Program-made: the position numbers and the translations under genes | In this document: one piece after another, positions 45,365 to 54,738 of the stretch | Layout: the number at the start of each line of letters is the position of its first letter | How positions within the stretch are numbered: the first letter of the stretch is position 1 | The notes under the pieces: generated by a model | Database searches by the model: none | What the model was told of the DNA's origin: nothing | What the model saw: the letters and a program-made list of their open reading frames with translations, nothing else | NCBI GenBank assembly: GCA_006438735.1 | Contig: RCZF01000001.1 | Span: forward strand, 1,488,001-1,552,000 | Length of the DNA: 64,000 nt | DNA from: Sphingomonas koreensis | GTDB lineage: Bacteria > Pseudomonadota > Alphaproteobacteria > Sphingomonadales > Sphingomonadaceae | Direction: 5' to 3'

Positions 45365-47445
45365 CGCATCACCTCGGCGAGGCCGTGATTGGCGGACGTC
45401 GTCTCGATCTCGCGCGGGATCGGCGGCGCGGCGGCCAGTGCGGCGCGCCATGCCCGGTCGATCGCTTCGACCTCCGCTGCCGGCACGATGCGGTGGGTAT
45501 CGCGCGCGAAACTGCGCGCAATCACGGTGGCGACCGCCGCAGCCATGCCCAGAATCGCCAGCCACCAAATATGCCAGACCAACCCGAACGCGGTCGCCGC
45601 GCCGATCGCCCCGAGCAGCGGGCCGACGCCCGAATTCCTCGGCAGCGCGATATCGCGATACTGTTCGGGCTGCTGGTAGGGATCGCCGCGCTGCTTGGCG
45701 GCGTAAAACGGATCGCGCCCCTGCACCTCGGGCGTTACCGCATAATTATACTCGGGCGGCGGCGCCGCGATCGACCATTCGAGCCCGCGCCCGTCCCATG
45801 GATCGCCAGCCGTCACGCGGTTGGCGTCCCGCTCTCTTATGCTCACCCACAACTGGACGATCAGCGATACGAGCGCGGCGAGCAGCACCAGCCCGCCGAC
45901 ACTGGCGATGTAAAGCCACGGCCTGAACGCCGGCTCGAACACTTCCGCGGTGCGCCGCGCCATGCCGGCGGCGCCCAGCACGTAGAGCGGCATGAACGCG
46001 AGATAGAAGCCGATCACCCAGCAGCCGAACGCGATCCGCCCCCACCGCTCGTTCAGCCGGAAGCCGAACGCCTTGGGAAACCAGTAATGATAACCGGCCA
46101 GCATGCCGTAGAGCAGCCCGGGGATCAGCATGTTGTGGAAATGAGCGACCAGGAACAGCGTGTTGTGGACCAGATAGTCGAGCGGCGGAAACGCCAGGAT
46201 GATGCCCGTCAGCCCGCCCAGCACGAAGGTCATCATGAACGCCAGCGAATAGAGCATCGGCACGGTGAAGCGCACGCCGCCCCGGAACATCGTCCAGATC
46301 CAGTCATAGATCTTCACGCCGGTCGGCACCCCGATCGTCATCGTCGCGATGCCGAACACCGCGTTGATGTCGGCGCTTTGCCCCATCGTGAAGAAGTGAT
46401 GGACCCAGACGGTGAACGACAGCACCGCGATCGCCATCGTCGCGATGACGAGCGAGGTGTAGCCGTAAAGCTCCTTGGTCGAGAAGGTCGAGACGACTTC
46501 GGAATAGACGCCGAAGGCCGGCAGGATCAGGATATAGACCTCGGGATGACCGAACAGCCAGAACAGGTTGGCGTAGTTCATCATGTTGCCGCCAAGGTCG
46601 TTGGTGAAGAAGTGAAACCCCAGATAGCGGTCGAGCGCGAGCAGCGCAGTCGCGACGGTGAGCGGCGGCATCGCGAAGATCATCAGGATGCTGGTGCACA
46701 GCGACGTCCAGACGAACATCGGCATGCGCATCGCCGTCATGCCCGGGCAGCGCATCTTGTAGATGGTGACGGCGAAATTCAGCCCGCTGAGCGTCGAGCC
46801 GATCGATCCAAGCGTCACCGCCCAGATCCAGTAATCGGGCCCGACGCCGGGGCTGAAGGCAAGCTCGGTAAAGGGCGGATAGCCGCTCCAGCCGCCGGTC
46901 GAAAATTCGCCGACCACCAGTGATGCCATCATCAATCCCGCCGCACCCCCGGTCAGCCAGAGGCTGATCGAATTGAGCAGCGGAAAGGCGACGTCGCGGC
47001 TGCCGATCTGCAGCGGCATGGCGTAATTGATGAGGCCGGTGAGGAACGGCATCGCCATGAAGAAGATCATGATGCTGCCGTGGGTGCTGAACAGCTGGGC
47101 GAAATGATCGGGGGTGACGATACCGGGCGCGTCGATCGCCGTCGCCTGGTGCGCGCGCATCAGCACGCCTTCGATCAGCGCGCGTGAAAGCATGACGAAC
47201 GCCAGCACGACATACATGATGCCGATCTTCTTGTGATCGAGGCTGGTGAGCCACTCGCGCCACAGATAGCGCCATTTGCCGAGCACGGTGATGAGCGCGA
47301 TGACGCTGATTGCGCCGATCACCACGATTGCCGCGGCACCCGCGCCGATCAGTTCGTTGAGGCTGGGATGTTCCCAGGCGCGCACGAACGGCAATGCCTG
47401 CCAGTCGAACCGACCTAGCACGGCGGGCAACAGCGGCGCGGTCAT
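45361..47445 (-). CDS. cyoB: Cytochrome bo ubiquinol oxidase subunit I
   Basis: The 694-residue catalytic subunit reduces oxygen at the haem-copper centre and pumps protons. Ligand motifs are present: FSTHGSIMIFFMAMPFLTG (haem His), FWLFGHPEVYILILP (CuB His and cross-linked Tyr), WVHHFFTMG (CuB His pair) and LFLVAHFHNMLIPG (haem ligands). About fifteen transmembrane helices can be counted, and the C-terminus is cytosolic and charged. Length fits the bo3-type rather than aa3-type (subunit II lacks copper-A). It overlaps cyoA by ATGA. Confidence 0.96.
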   Translation of the reverse strand: MTAPLLPAVLGRFDWQALPFVRAWEHPSLNELIGAGAAAIVVIGAISVIALITVLGKWRYLWREWLTSLDHKKIGIMYVVLAFVMLSRALIEGVLMRAHQATAIDAPGIVTPDHFAQLFSTHGSIMIFFMAMPFLTGLINYAMPLQIGSRDVAFPLLNSISLWLTGGAAGLMMASLVVGEFSTGGWSGYPPFTELAFSPGVGPDYWIWAVTLGSIGSTLSGLNFAVTIYKMRCPGMTAMRMPMFVWTSLCTSILMIFAMPPLTVATALLALDRYLGFHFFTNDLGGNMMNYANLFWLFGHPEVYILILPAFGVYSEVVSTFSTKELYGYTSLVIATMAIAVLSFTVWVHHFFTMGQSADINAVFGIATMTIGVPTGVKIYDWIWTMFRGGVRFTVPMLYSLAFMMTFVLGGLTGIILAFPPLDYLVHNTLFLVAHFHNMLIPGLLYGMLAGYHYWFPKAFGFRLNERWGRIAFGCWVIGFYLAFMPLYVLGAAGMARRTAEVFEPAFRPWLYIASVGGLVLLAALVSLIVQLWVSIRERDANRVTAGDPWDGRGLEWSIAAPPPEYNYAVTPEVQGRDPFYAAKQRGDPYQQPEQYRDIALPRNSGVGPLLGAIGAATAFGLVWHIWWLAILGMAAAVATVIARSFARDTHRIVPAAEVEAIDRAWRAALAAAPPIPREIETTSANHGLAEVMR

Positions 47446-48305
47446 CGGGGCATCGCCGCGTCGCGCGGCCGATCACGGGTCAGGATTTTCTCGAACAGCC
47501 CGTCGGGCACGCTCGAAAAGAAGATCGGCTGTGGCGGCGTGGTCTTCGCGAAAAACTGTGCATACGCAGCCTGGTCCAGCGGACGCGCGGCGCGGTGAAT
47601 CCGCGACAACCACGCGCGATAATCGGCTGGCGACAGCGCGATCACGTCGAATTTCTCCCGCGCGAAGCCGGCACCGTTATATTGCACGTTGGCGCCGCGA
47701 TAAACGCCCGGCCGGCTCGCGGCGAGATTGAGCTGCGTCCGCATTCCCGCCATCGCATAAATCTGTCCGGCGAGCCGCGGAATCAGCATCGCCTGCATCA
47801 CCGTGCCGCTGGTCAGGCTGATATGGACGGCGCTGCCGACCGGGATCGCCATCTGGTTGACGGTCGCGATCCGCTGATCGGGATAGACGAACAGCCATTT
47901 CCAATCGAGCGCAACCGCCTCCACCTCGATCGCCGGCCCGCGCCCCGCAATCGGCCGATAGGGATCGAGCTTGTGGGTATAGCTCCACAGCAGAAAACTC
48001 AGCCCGATCACGATCGCCGCCGGCGGAATCCAGATCAGCCCTTCGACCCACCAGGAAAACTGCCACTCCGGCCGAAAAGCGCTGCGCTTGTTCGACAAAC
48101 GATAATACCAGGCGAACAAGGGCGTTAGAAGCAGCACCGGCCCGGCGACGAAGATCAGGACGATCGCCAGCAGGAAATAGAGATGCCGCTGCGATGCCGC
48201 GATCGGCCCGGCCGCATTCATCGCGCCGAGCCTGATCGCATCGCAACCGCCCAACACCAGAAGCGCCGTCACTAGGATCAGACGAAGGCCAATCGATCGG
48301 ATCAC
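47442..48305 (-). CDS. cyoA: Cytochrome bo ubiquinol oxidase subunit II
   Basis: A 287-residue lipoprotein. It has a signal peptide with lipobox LVLGGC (lipidated Cys near residue 21), two transmembrane helices (LYFLLAIVLIFVAGPVLLLT and GLIWIPPAAIVIGLSFLLWS), and a periplasmic cupredoxin-like domain with LDWKWLFVYPDQRIATVNQM and the COX_ARM end. The Cys/His copper-A ligands of cytochrome c oxidases are missing, which identifies a quinol oxidase. First gene of cyoABCD; it is divergent from the PoxB-like gene. Confidence 0.94.
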   Translation of the reverse strand: MIRSIGLRLILVTALLVLGGCDAIRLGAMNAAGPIAASQRHLYFLLAIVLIFVAGPVLLLTPLFAWYYRLSNKRSAFRPEWQFSWWVEGLIWIPPAAIVIGLSFLLWSYTHKLDPYRPIAGRGPAIEVEAVALDWKWLFVYPDQRIATVNQMAIPVGSAVHISLTSGTVMQAMLIPRLAGQIYAMAGMRTQLNLAASRPGVYRGANVQYNGAGFAREKFDVIALSPADYRAWLSRIHRAARPLDQAAYAQFFAKTTPPQPIFFSSVPDGLFEKILTRDRPRDAAMPR

Positions 48306-48602
48306 CCGCTACTTCGATCGGACGTGCGGGTCATGCGTGAACGCCGGTGTCATGCCATTTCGGATCGCTGCAAAGGGTATATGGTCGATCGCGGTCGATC
48401 CACCAGCTTCGCCATAGCGATCGCCGAGTGATTGCAAAAGGGGATACTGGGCGATCGGAGGCATCGGCTCGATCGTCGCTGCGTCCAGGGTTTTCCGGGC
48501 AATCGACGGAAACAATGGTGGCAGGCGCGCATTTCAGATTTGGCGGCGTTCGCTCCGCCTCATGATCCTCGATCGACCCAACCATTCAGGGAGCCCCGCA
48601 TA
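48306..48602. promoter_or_regulatory. Divergent control region of cyoA and the PoxB-like gene
   Basis: The 297-base gap holds the promoters for the cyo operon (minus) and the flavoenzyme pair (plus). Several GATCG-containing short repeats are present, but no specific operator could be named. GGGAGCC lies ten bases before the PoxB-like ATG. No gene was found in the gap. Confidence 0.5.
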
Positions 48603-50312
48603 ATGTCCAGCGTAGCCGAAGTGATCGTCAAGACACTCGAAGATGCTGGGGTGCGCCGGTGTTACGGTATTCCGGGAGACACGCTGAACCATGTGACCGA
48701 TGCGATCCGCACGAGCGGCATTCGTTGGGTGCATGTGCGCCACGAGGAAGCCGGCGGTTTTGCGGCCGGCGCCGATGCGATGCTGACGAACGAGCTTGCG
48801 GCGTGCGCGGGGTCGTGTGGACCGGGCGGTCTTCATTTCATCAACGGGCTGTTCGAATCGCATCGCAATCGCGCTCCGGTGGTGCTGATCGCCAGCCAGA
48901 TCGTGCGAGACGAACTCGGCTTCGATTTTCCGCAGGAGGTCGATTTCAAGTCGGTCTACGCCTCGTGCAGCGTCTTCTGTGAGGAAATCCGCACGCCGAC
49001 GCAGGCACGGCGCAAGACCGCGATGGCGGCGCAGGCGGCGCTCGCCAAGCGCGGCGTCGCCGTGCTGATCGTGCCCGCCGACGTGTCGAGCGCCAAGGCT
49101 CCCGAAGAGCCGGACTTTGCCGTTCACCGCGCCGCCCCGATGGTGCGGCCGTCCGACGTCGAGCTCGATCGGCTGGCGCTCGCGCTGACCAAGGGAAAGC
49201 GCGTGGCGATTTACGGTGGCTCGGGATGCGAGCATGCGCATGACGCCGTCGTCGCGTTGGCCGCACGGTTGCGCGCGCCGGTCGCCCGAACCTCGCGCGC
49301 CAAGGACTTTCTCGAGCACGACAATCCCTATGACGTCGGCATGACCGGCATCTTCGGCGCCGAAAGCGGCTATCATGCGCTGATGTCATGCGACGTGCTG
49401 TTGTTACTCGGCTGCGACTTCGCCTGGCGGCAATTCTACCCGGACAAAGCGGTAATCCTGCAAGTCGATCTCGACGGCGCGCATCTCGGGCGGCGCCACC
49501 CGGTCAATATCGGCGTGATCGGCGACATCGGCGACACGCTCGAGGCGCTGCTGCCGCGGATCGCGCAGCGCGATGACGACAGCTTTCTCGATGAATGCCT
49601 CGAGCATCGTCGCAAGGCCGTCGCGCACGAGGCGAAGCACGATACCATCGGCAAGGGTGGCGCGATCCACCCGCAATATCTTACCGAGCTGATCTCCCGG
49701 CACGCCGCGCCGGATGCGGTTTTCACCGCCGATGGCGGGTCACCGATGGTCTGGTGCCTGCGCCACATTCAATCAACCGGACGCAACCGCACGGTGGTCA
49801 GCCTCAGCCACGGCACGATGGCGAATGCGATGCCGCAAGCGCTCGGCGCGAAGGCGGCGTTCCCCGATCGGCAGGTGATCGCACTGTCTGGCGATGGCGG
49901 GATCGCGATGCTGCTCGGCGATCTGCTCACCGCGGTGCAGGAGAAATTGCCGATCAAGGTCGTCGTGTACAATAACGGGGCGCTCGATTTCGTCGAGATC
50001 GAGCAAAAGGTCGAAGGGCTGCTCGACGCCTATACCGATCTCGTCAATCCGGATTTCGCCAGGGTCGCCGAGGCGATCGGCTTTCGCGGCTGGCGGGTCG
50101 ATCGGGCCCACGATCTGGAAGCGGCGGTGCGCGCTTGGCTGGACGAGCCGGGCCCGGCGTTGCTCGACGTCGTCACTGATCGCTATGAACTCGTGATGCC
50201 GCCCAAGGTGGAAGCCGGGCAGGTCGCGGGGATGGCGCTCTATTCGACCAAGGCCGTACTCGGCGGGCGCGGCCGCGACGTCGTCGGCATGGTGCGGAAC
50301 CTGCTGTCGTGA
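48603..50312 (+). CDS. Thiamine-diphosphate flavoenzyme, PoxB-like pyruvate:quinone oxidoreductase
   Basis: A 569-residue ThDP enzyme. The N-terminal PYR domain has the catalytic Glu in VRHEEAGGFAAGADAM. A central FAD-binding fold includes VAIYGGSGCEHAHDAV. The C-terminal PP domain has the ThDP motif SGDGGIAMLLGDLLTAVQEK, ending in VVVYNNGALDF. Length and layout match PoxB (572 residues in E. coli), which decarboxylates pyruvate to acetate and passes electrons to ubiquinone at the membrane. The acetolactate synthase family is the main alternative, but ALS small-subunit genes are absent. The quinol made could be re-oxidised by the divergent Cyo complex. The next gene overlaps its stop. Confidence 0.82.
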   Translation: MSSVAEVIVKTLEDAGVRRCYGIPGDTLNHVTDAIRTSGIRWVHVRHEEAGGFAAGADAMLTNELAACAGSCGPGGLHFINGLFESHRNRAPVVLIASQIVRDELGFDFPQEVDFKSVYASCSVFCEEIRTPTQARRKTAMAAQAALAKRGVAVLIVPADVSSAKAPEEPDFAVHRAAPMVRPSDVELDRLALALTKGKRVAIYGGSGCEHAHDAVVALAARLRAPVARTSRAKDFLEHDNPYDVGMTGIFGAESGYHALMSCDVLLLLGCDFAWRQFYPDKAVILQVDLDGAHLGRRHPVNIGVIGDIGDTLEALLPRIAQRDDDSFLDECLEHRRKAVAHEAKHDTIGKGGAIHPQYLTELISRHAAPDAVFTADGGSPMVWCLRHIQSTGRNRTVVSLSHGTMANAMPQALGAKAAFPDRQVIALSGDGGIAMLLGDLLTAVQEKLPIKVVVYNNGALDFVEIEQKVEGLLDAYTDLVNPDFARVAEAIGFRGWRVDRAHDLEAAVRAWLDEPGPALLDVVTDRYELVMPPKVEAGQVAGMALYSTKAVLGGRGRDVVGMVRNLLS

Positions 50313-51946
50313 GCGGCCGCGCAACGCTCGCCGATGCGCTGTTTCGAGACAAACCGCTGTCGCGAAACGTGCTGCTGATCGTCGGTGTCATCGGCACGGC
50401 GGCCGTGATCGTGCTCGGCCTGCGTCATCCCGATGCTTTCTGGCTGCTCGTAGCGTTTGCCCCGCTGCTGATCCTCGCGATCATCGATCTGGCGCAGACG
50501 CACCATTCTTTGCGGCGCAACTACCCGGTCTCGGCGCGGTTTCGCTGGCTGTTCGAATGGCTCCGGCCCTTCCTGCGATCGTATATCGTCGAAAGCGACC
50601 TCGACGGCCGGCCCTTCAGCCATGACGAACGCGCGCTGGTCTATGCCCGAGCCAAGGGCGACGTATCGACCCATCCGTTCGGCACCGAGCTCGACGTCTA
50701 TTCCGAAGAATATGAATGGCTGGCGCATTCGATGGCGCCATCGTGTGACGCGGAGAAATACTCGCGCGTCGCGGTCGGCACGGATCAGTGCAGCCGGCCC
50801 TATGCGGCATCGCGGCTCAACATCTCGGCGATGAGCTTCGGCGCGCTCGGCGCCAATGCGATCGAAGCGCTCAATCTCGGCGCGAAACAAGGCGGCTTCT
50901 ATCACGATACCGGCGAGGGCGGTCTCTCTCCCTATCACTTGAAGCACGGTGGCGACGTCGTCTGGGAAATTGGCTCGGGCTATTTCGGGTGCCGCGATCG
51001 CGATGGCAATTTCGATCCGCAGCATTTCAAGGACCGGGCCGCGCACGAACAGGTCGTGATGACCGAAATCAAGCTAAGCCAGGGCGCCAAACCGGGCCAT
51101 GGCGGCTTGCTGCCGGCCGCGAAGGTGACGGCGGAAATCGCCAAGACGCGCGACGTGCCCGAGGGCGAGGACTGCCTGTCGCCGGCCTATCACAGCGCCT
51201 TTTCGACGCCGTGCGAACTGCTCGAATTCGCCGCGAAGATGCGCGACCTGTCGGGTGGCAAGCCGGTCGGGATCAAACTGTGCGTCGGCTATCCGCATGA
51301 ACTGTTCGCGGTGATGAAGGCGATGCTAGAGACGGAAATCCTGGTCGACTTCATCGTGATCGACGGCGCCGAGGGCGGCACCGGTGCCGCGCCGACCGAA
51401 CTGAGCGACCGCGTCGGCATGCCGCTGCGCGAAGGGTTGATCCTGGCGCGCAACGCGCTGGTCGGCGCGAATCTCAAGGGCAAGATCAAGCTGGCGGCGT
51501 CGGGCAAGGTCAATTCCGGCGCGGCGATCGCGATGAATGCGGCGCTCGGCGCCGACTGGTGCAATGCCGCACGCTCGTTCATGTTTTCGCTCGGCTGCGT
51601 CCAGTCGATGCGCTGCCATACCGACACCTGCCCAACGGGAATCGCAACACAGTCGAAAGCGCGCCAGCACGGGTTGGTCGTGCGGGAGAAGGCGGCTCGA
51701 GTCGCCCGGTTCCAACAAGCGACGCTCGATGCGCTCCACGACATCGTCGTCGCTTGCGGGCTGCGATCGCCAGACGAATTTACCCCCGATGGGCTCCGTC
51801 AGCGGATCAACGCCGCGGAGATGCGATCGATCGACGAGCTCTACCCGTTCGTCGATCCCGGCGAGCTGCTCGACGGCGCCCGCGATCGCAGGCTGGCAGC
51901 CTGGTGGGCCGCAGCCGACGCGGCGAGTTTCGCACGGCGGGCGTAA
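50309..51946 (+). CDS. FMN-binding glutamate synthase family protein
   Basis: A 545-residue protein. Two N-terminal transmembrane helices (residues 18-60) precede a TIM barrel related to the synthase domain of glutamate synthase. LNISAMSFGALGANAIEALN, GGFYHDTGEGGLSPYHLKHG, QGAKPGHGGLLPA, IVIDGAEGGTGAAP and LAASGKVNSGAAI form the FMN pocket. MRCHTDTCPTGIATQ carries Cys residues that could bind an iron-sulphur cluster. There is no glutaminase domain, so it is not a full glutamate synthase. Its reaction is unknown; it probably takes electrons from, or passes them to, a membrane partner. A GTG start overlaps the previous stop. Confidence 0.82.
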   Translation: MSGRATLADALFRDKPLSRNVLLIVGVIGTAAVIVLGLRHPDAFWLLVAFAPLLILAIIDLAQTHHSLRRNYPVSARFRWLFEWLRPFLRSYIVESDLDGRPFSHDERALVYARAKGDVSTHPFGTELDVYSEEYEWLAHSMAPSCDAEKYSRVAVGTDQCSRPYAASRLNISAMSFGALGANAIEALNLGAKQGGFYHDTGEGGLSPYHLKHGGDVVWEIGSGYFGCRDRDGNFDPQHFKDRAAHEQVVMTEIKLSQGAKPGHGGLLPAAKVTAEIAKTRDVPEGEDCLSPAYHSAFSTPCELLEFAAKMRDLSGGKPVGIKLCVGYPHELFAVMKAMLETEILVDFIVIDGAEGGTGAAPTELSDRVGMPLREGLILARNALVGANLKGKIKLAASGKVNSGAAIAMNAALGADWCNAARSFMFSLGCVQSMRCHTDTCPTGIATQSKARQHGLVVREKAARVARFQQATLDALHDIVVACGLRSPDEFTPDGLRQRINAAEMRSIDELYPFVDPGELLDGARDRRLAAWWAAADAASFARRA

Positions 51947-52526
51947 AACCGTGGTTCCGGTCAGGCACCCCGCAATGGTCAGAAGCGCCACGCCAAACGC
52001 CGGCGCGGCAAAAGCCAGTCCCTGCTCCGGAAACGCCAGGTTTTCTGATGCGAAGCGGGGATTTGGCGGAGATGGAGGGATTCGAACTTAACGCCTAACA
52101 CATTGTTGTAAAAGTACGCCTCCGTTCGATCTTTCCAGGATACCTTGTTTTGTGCCTCGGCATTCTAGCAGAGTTTTGGCCCTGGTTCGAGTTTCAACTC
52201 CCCTGCTCTGGATTTTTCAGGAGTAGCGGTCGCTTTGCGCACTATTATCGGCCGTTCAATTTGCAGGTCGTCTCCTACGAACCTGCCATCAATTCATCTG
52301 GCCAGTTCGCGTGCTCTGGACGTCTAACGATCGGCATTCCCGCCCACTCGTTTTTGGAGATGGAGGTCTGAAACCTGCCGCTTCGTCGGTGCCTGCCGCT
52401 GACGCCAACTGAGCAAGCGACCCTTCGCCCCCTGAAACCCTAATTCGGATGGCAAACGTTGGAATGATTGCAATTGGTCGCTAGTTTCGTAGCCGAGCGA
52501 GCCCATAGAAGCGACAGAGAGCTCGC
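51947..52526. other. Gene-poor, AT-richer stretch with a tRNA-end remnant
   Basis: No convincing gene was found. Short ORFs (for example 52150-52371) have no recognisable motifs and lack ribosome sites. The composition becomes AT-richer after the tRNA-like 24-mer at 52064. The stretch is a likely boundary of acquired DNA, followed by the broken genes of the 52.5-57.3 kb region. Confidence 0.5.
52064..52087 (-). other. tRNA 3'-end remnant, possible attachment site
   Basis: On the minus strand the sequence GTTCGAATCCCTCCATCTCC GCCA is a T-loop, T-stem, acceptor-arm and CCA end, as in serine-type tRNAs. The other half of the tRNA is absent: the upstream bases do not pair with CCCTC, and no GGAGATG 5' acceptor strand is near. 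This is the usual form of an attachment site left by tRNA-targeting integrases. Confidence 0.6.
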
Positions 52527-53110
52527 CTAATAAACGCTAAGGAACCTCCCGTCGGGACCGAAGCGGCAGTTGAAGAACTTCGTGCCCTTTTCCTGATCGA
52601 ACCAAACCTGGACGATGTACCCGTCTCGCTGCCGTAACGGTGCGTTGGCGGTTATCCGGTCCGGACGAACACCAAACCGCGAAGAGGCTTCTCCCTGACA
52701 GAAGCGGGGCAGGTCGCCCATCGCCACCCCGCCGGGATGCGGCATGGGCGGACGTGGACGCGGCCGATCGTCTTGCCCCGACCAGGACGAGACCTCGCAA
52801 ATGCCGTGCCCTGCGCCGCGCTGCGTATAGGACATGGTGACGCGCCGGTCGGGATTGATGCTGACCCAAACCGTGGTTCGCCCGTCGGTCGCCTCATAAT
52901 ATTTGTCGTTGACCCGGTTCAGCCGGGCTTCGCGGCCGTTGAGATAGATCGGGCCGCCCTCGTCGGCATGGACATCGATATCGCCGGGACAGCTCCCGTT
53001 GAAGCTTGGCAACCCTCTCGGTCCGCCCAGCCGATCGCCGCGATAATCCGGCCGCGCGGCATAGTCCGGGACACGCTGCGCCTCGGTGGTCTGCCGACAG
53101 TCGGGCGCGG
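52527..53110 (-). pseudogene. C-terminal remnant of an exported Cys-containing protein
   Basis: The frame ending at 52527 encodes a sequence with LPSFNGSCPGDIDVHADEGG, YLNGREARLNRVNDKYYEAT, GAGHGICEVSSWSG, LPRFCQGEASSRFG and YIVQVWFDQEKGTKFFNCRF. The four Cys residues and beta-rich pattern suggest a secreted protein. No signal peptide or start codon of its own remains. Upstream, the frame runs into the NmrA-like remnant in a different frame. The family is unknown. It is best seen as a 5'-truncated gene. Confidence 0.55.
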
Positions 53111-53224
53111 TTGCGCTTTTTCCGGCGTCCGCGTCAGCGCGCGCACGTCGGCGACCTGGCCATCGAGAAAGGCCAACACTTGGGTGCCGATGGTGCCAGT
53201 GCTGCCGGTTACCAAAATCGTCAT
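53111..53224 (-). pseudogene. NmrA-like NAD(P)-binding protein, N-terminal remnant
   Basis: ATG 53224 follows AAGGAGATGCAAC and encodes MTILVTGSTGTIGTQVLAFL then DGQVADVRALTRTPEKAQ. This is the Rossmann start (GxxGxxG) of NmrA-type NAD(P)-binding reductases. Similarity ends after about 38 residues, and the frame runs on into the unrelated fragment downstream to a stop at 52919. Its C-terminal counterpart is at 55060-55367 on the opposite strand. It is divergent from the lysR gene, the usual partner arrangement. Confidence 0.7.
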
Positions 53225-53339
53225 GTTGCATCTCCTTGATCGTCGAGACAGATCGTCGTCGCCGTTTACAGATAGCCGTTCCGCAGAACGTAAATAGATG
53301 GCATGTACGGGACACATCGTCTCGCGAATGGAACATCTG

Positions 53340-54218
53340 ATGGACCTTGCCGCGCTTTCTGCCTTCAACCTCGTCGCTGGCCACGATGGCTTTGGCATTG
53401 CGAGCCGGGCGGCTCGGCGGCCCAAGGCGACGCTGTCGCGCAAGGTTGCGGAGTTGGAAGCGCATCTCGGCGTTCGGCTGATCGACCGAGGCTCCCGGAC
53501 CTTGCGGCTTACGCCGGAAGGCCGCGCGCTCCACGACCGTACCCAGGGCCCGCTCGCCGAGATCGGCGAGGCCGAGCAGGCCATTGCCTCGGGTGCGACG
53601 GTGCCGCGCGGCACGCTCCGGATCAGCGCGCCGATCGTACTGGCGCATGTCCTGTTACCGCGGGTCGCTGCGGATTTCGTCCAGGCCTATCCGCAGGTCA
53701 CGCTCGAGATCGTCGCCGAGGATCGCAAGGTCGATCCGGTCGAGGACAATTACGATCTCGTGATCCGCATCGACCCGGATGCCGACGAGCGGCTGGTAGG
53801 GAGACGAATCCTCGAGGACGAGCGCCTTCTGGTGGCATCGCCCGATCTGCCCAATCCGCTGCTGCCGGATAGCGAAGACACCGCAGTAACCGTCACCGCG
53901 GTCGGGCGTATCGCCAGTTCAGCTGACGCGCTGTGGCGGATCAGCACCGATCAGGGCGTGCGCTTGCTCAGCCCGCAGATGCGCTTACGCTTTTCCTCCT
54001 TCCTGATGGTGCAGGACGCAACGCTCGCCGGCGCGGGTGTCGCGCTCATGCCGAAACTGCTCGCCGCACAGCACATCGCGGCGGGCAGGCTCGTCGTCTG
54101 GGGCGTCGATGACGGTCCGAAAGTCGAAATCTGGGCGCTCCAGAACTCGCGCCGCCTGTCGAGCTCGAAGAACCGCGCCTTTCTCGATGTACTGACATCG
54201 CTCCCCGGAGCGCCCTAA
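53340..54218 (+). CDS. LysR-family transcriptional regulator
   Basis: A 292-residue regulator. The helix-turn-helix (residues 2-60) includes LAALSAFNLVAGHDGFGIAS and RRPKATLSRKVAELEAHLGV. The effector domain has GTLRISAPIVLAHVLLPRVA, LVIRIDPDADERLVGRRILE and VALMPKLLAAQHIAAGRLV. The start at ATG 53340 has GGAACATC before it; ATG 53328 and 53298 are in-frame alternatives. It probably controlled the divergent NmrA-like gene, which is now broken, so its regulon may be reduced. Confidence 0.85.
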   Translation: MDLAALSAFNLVAGHDGFGIASRAARRPKATLSRKVAELEAHLGVRLIDRGSRTLRLTPEGRALHDRTQGPLAEIGEAEQAIASGATVPRGTLRISAPIVLAHVLLPRVAADFVQAYPQVTLEIVAEDRKVDPVEDNYDLVIRIDPDADERLVGRRILEDERLLVASPDLPNPLLPDSEDTAVTVTAVGRIASSADALWRISTDQGVRLLSPQMRLRFSSFLMVQDATLAGAGVALMPKLLAAQHIAAGRLVVWGVDDGPKVEIWALQNSRRLSSSKNRAFLDVLTSLPGAP

Positions 54219-54397
54219 CAACCAGTTCGTCGGCTGGGAGCTAAGCGCTGGCGCTGGCGGTTACGCGGCGGTTTCGTTGCAACGCAAGGGACGCAAACGT
54301 CAGCCCGAACGAACGGCTGCTGTTACATGATCGCAATCTGCGGCTGAACGACAGGAAATGCGGCGCATTCCAGTCGGCACTCGCAGAGCAATAATCG

Positions 54398-54628
54398 TCA
54401 GGCGGCCTCTGGTGCAGGGCCATCCAGCCTCGTCAGCGCAGCCAGCACATCCTGAACCGGCACCGGGCTCGGCCGTTTGGGCGGCTTCCGCAGCGTGGAC
54501 TGCGAGCGAATTGCGAATGCGTCCGATGCCCAGGACGCTAGAATTGCGCGCTTCACTTCGGGCTCGAGCTGCGGGTTCTGGACAAGCTCCTGCGGATTGA
54601 ACAGCGCTCCAAAAAAACGCGACGACAT
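54398..54628 (-). CDS. Conserved small hypothetical protein
   Basis: A 76-residue protein, MSSRFFGALFNPQELVQNPQ followed by EVKRAILASWASDAFAIRSQ and a VQDVLAALTRLDG end. I recall this pattern (NPQELV, KRAILASWASDA, VxxxLAALxxLD) in short alphaproteobacterial proteins of unknown function. It is cytoplasmic and helical. It stands alone on the minus strand inside the scarred region. Confidence 0.65.
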   Translation of the reverse strand: MSSRFFGALFNPQELVQNPQLEPEVKRAILASWASDAFAIRSQSTLRKPPKRPSPVPVQDVLAALTRLDGPAPEAA

Positions 54629-54738
54629 GGCTTATCCTGTCAATTGCCTAAGACACAGCATCACCATAACCCGCCTCGCAATCCGCCGAGAGATCGGCTG
54701 GCTAACATCGGTCGTGCGCGAATGTCGCCAAGCCGCGG

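Noticed and set aside
48603..50312. Assignment as acetolactate synthase large subunit
   Set aside because: No small subunit gene follows, and the length and neighbourhood fit PoxB better. Kept as an alternative only.
52064..52160. A complete tRNA gene
   Set aside because: Only the T-loop to CCA end is present; there is no matching T-stem 5' strand, anticodon arm or 5' acceptor strand.
52150..52371. A 73-codon ORF as a gene
   Set aside because: Atypical composition, no ribosome site and no motif; probably chance in degraded DNA.
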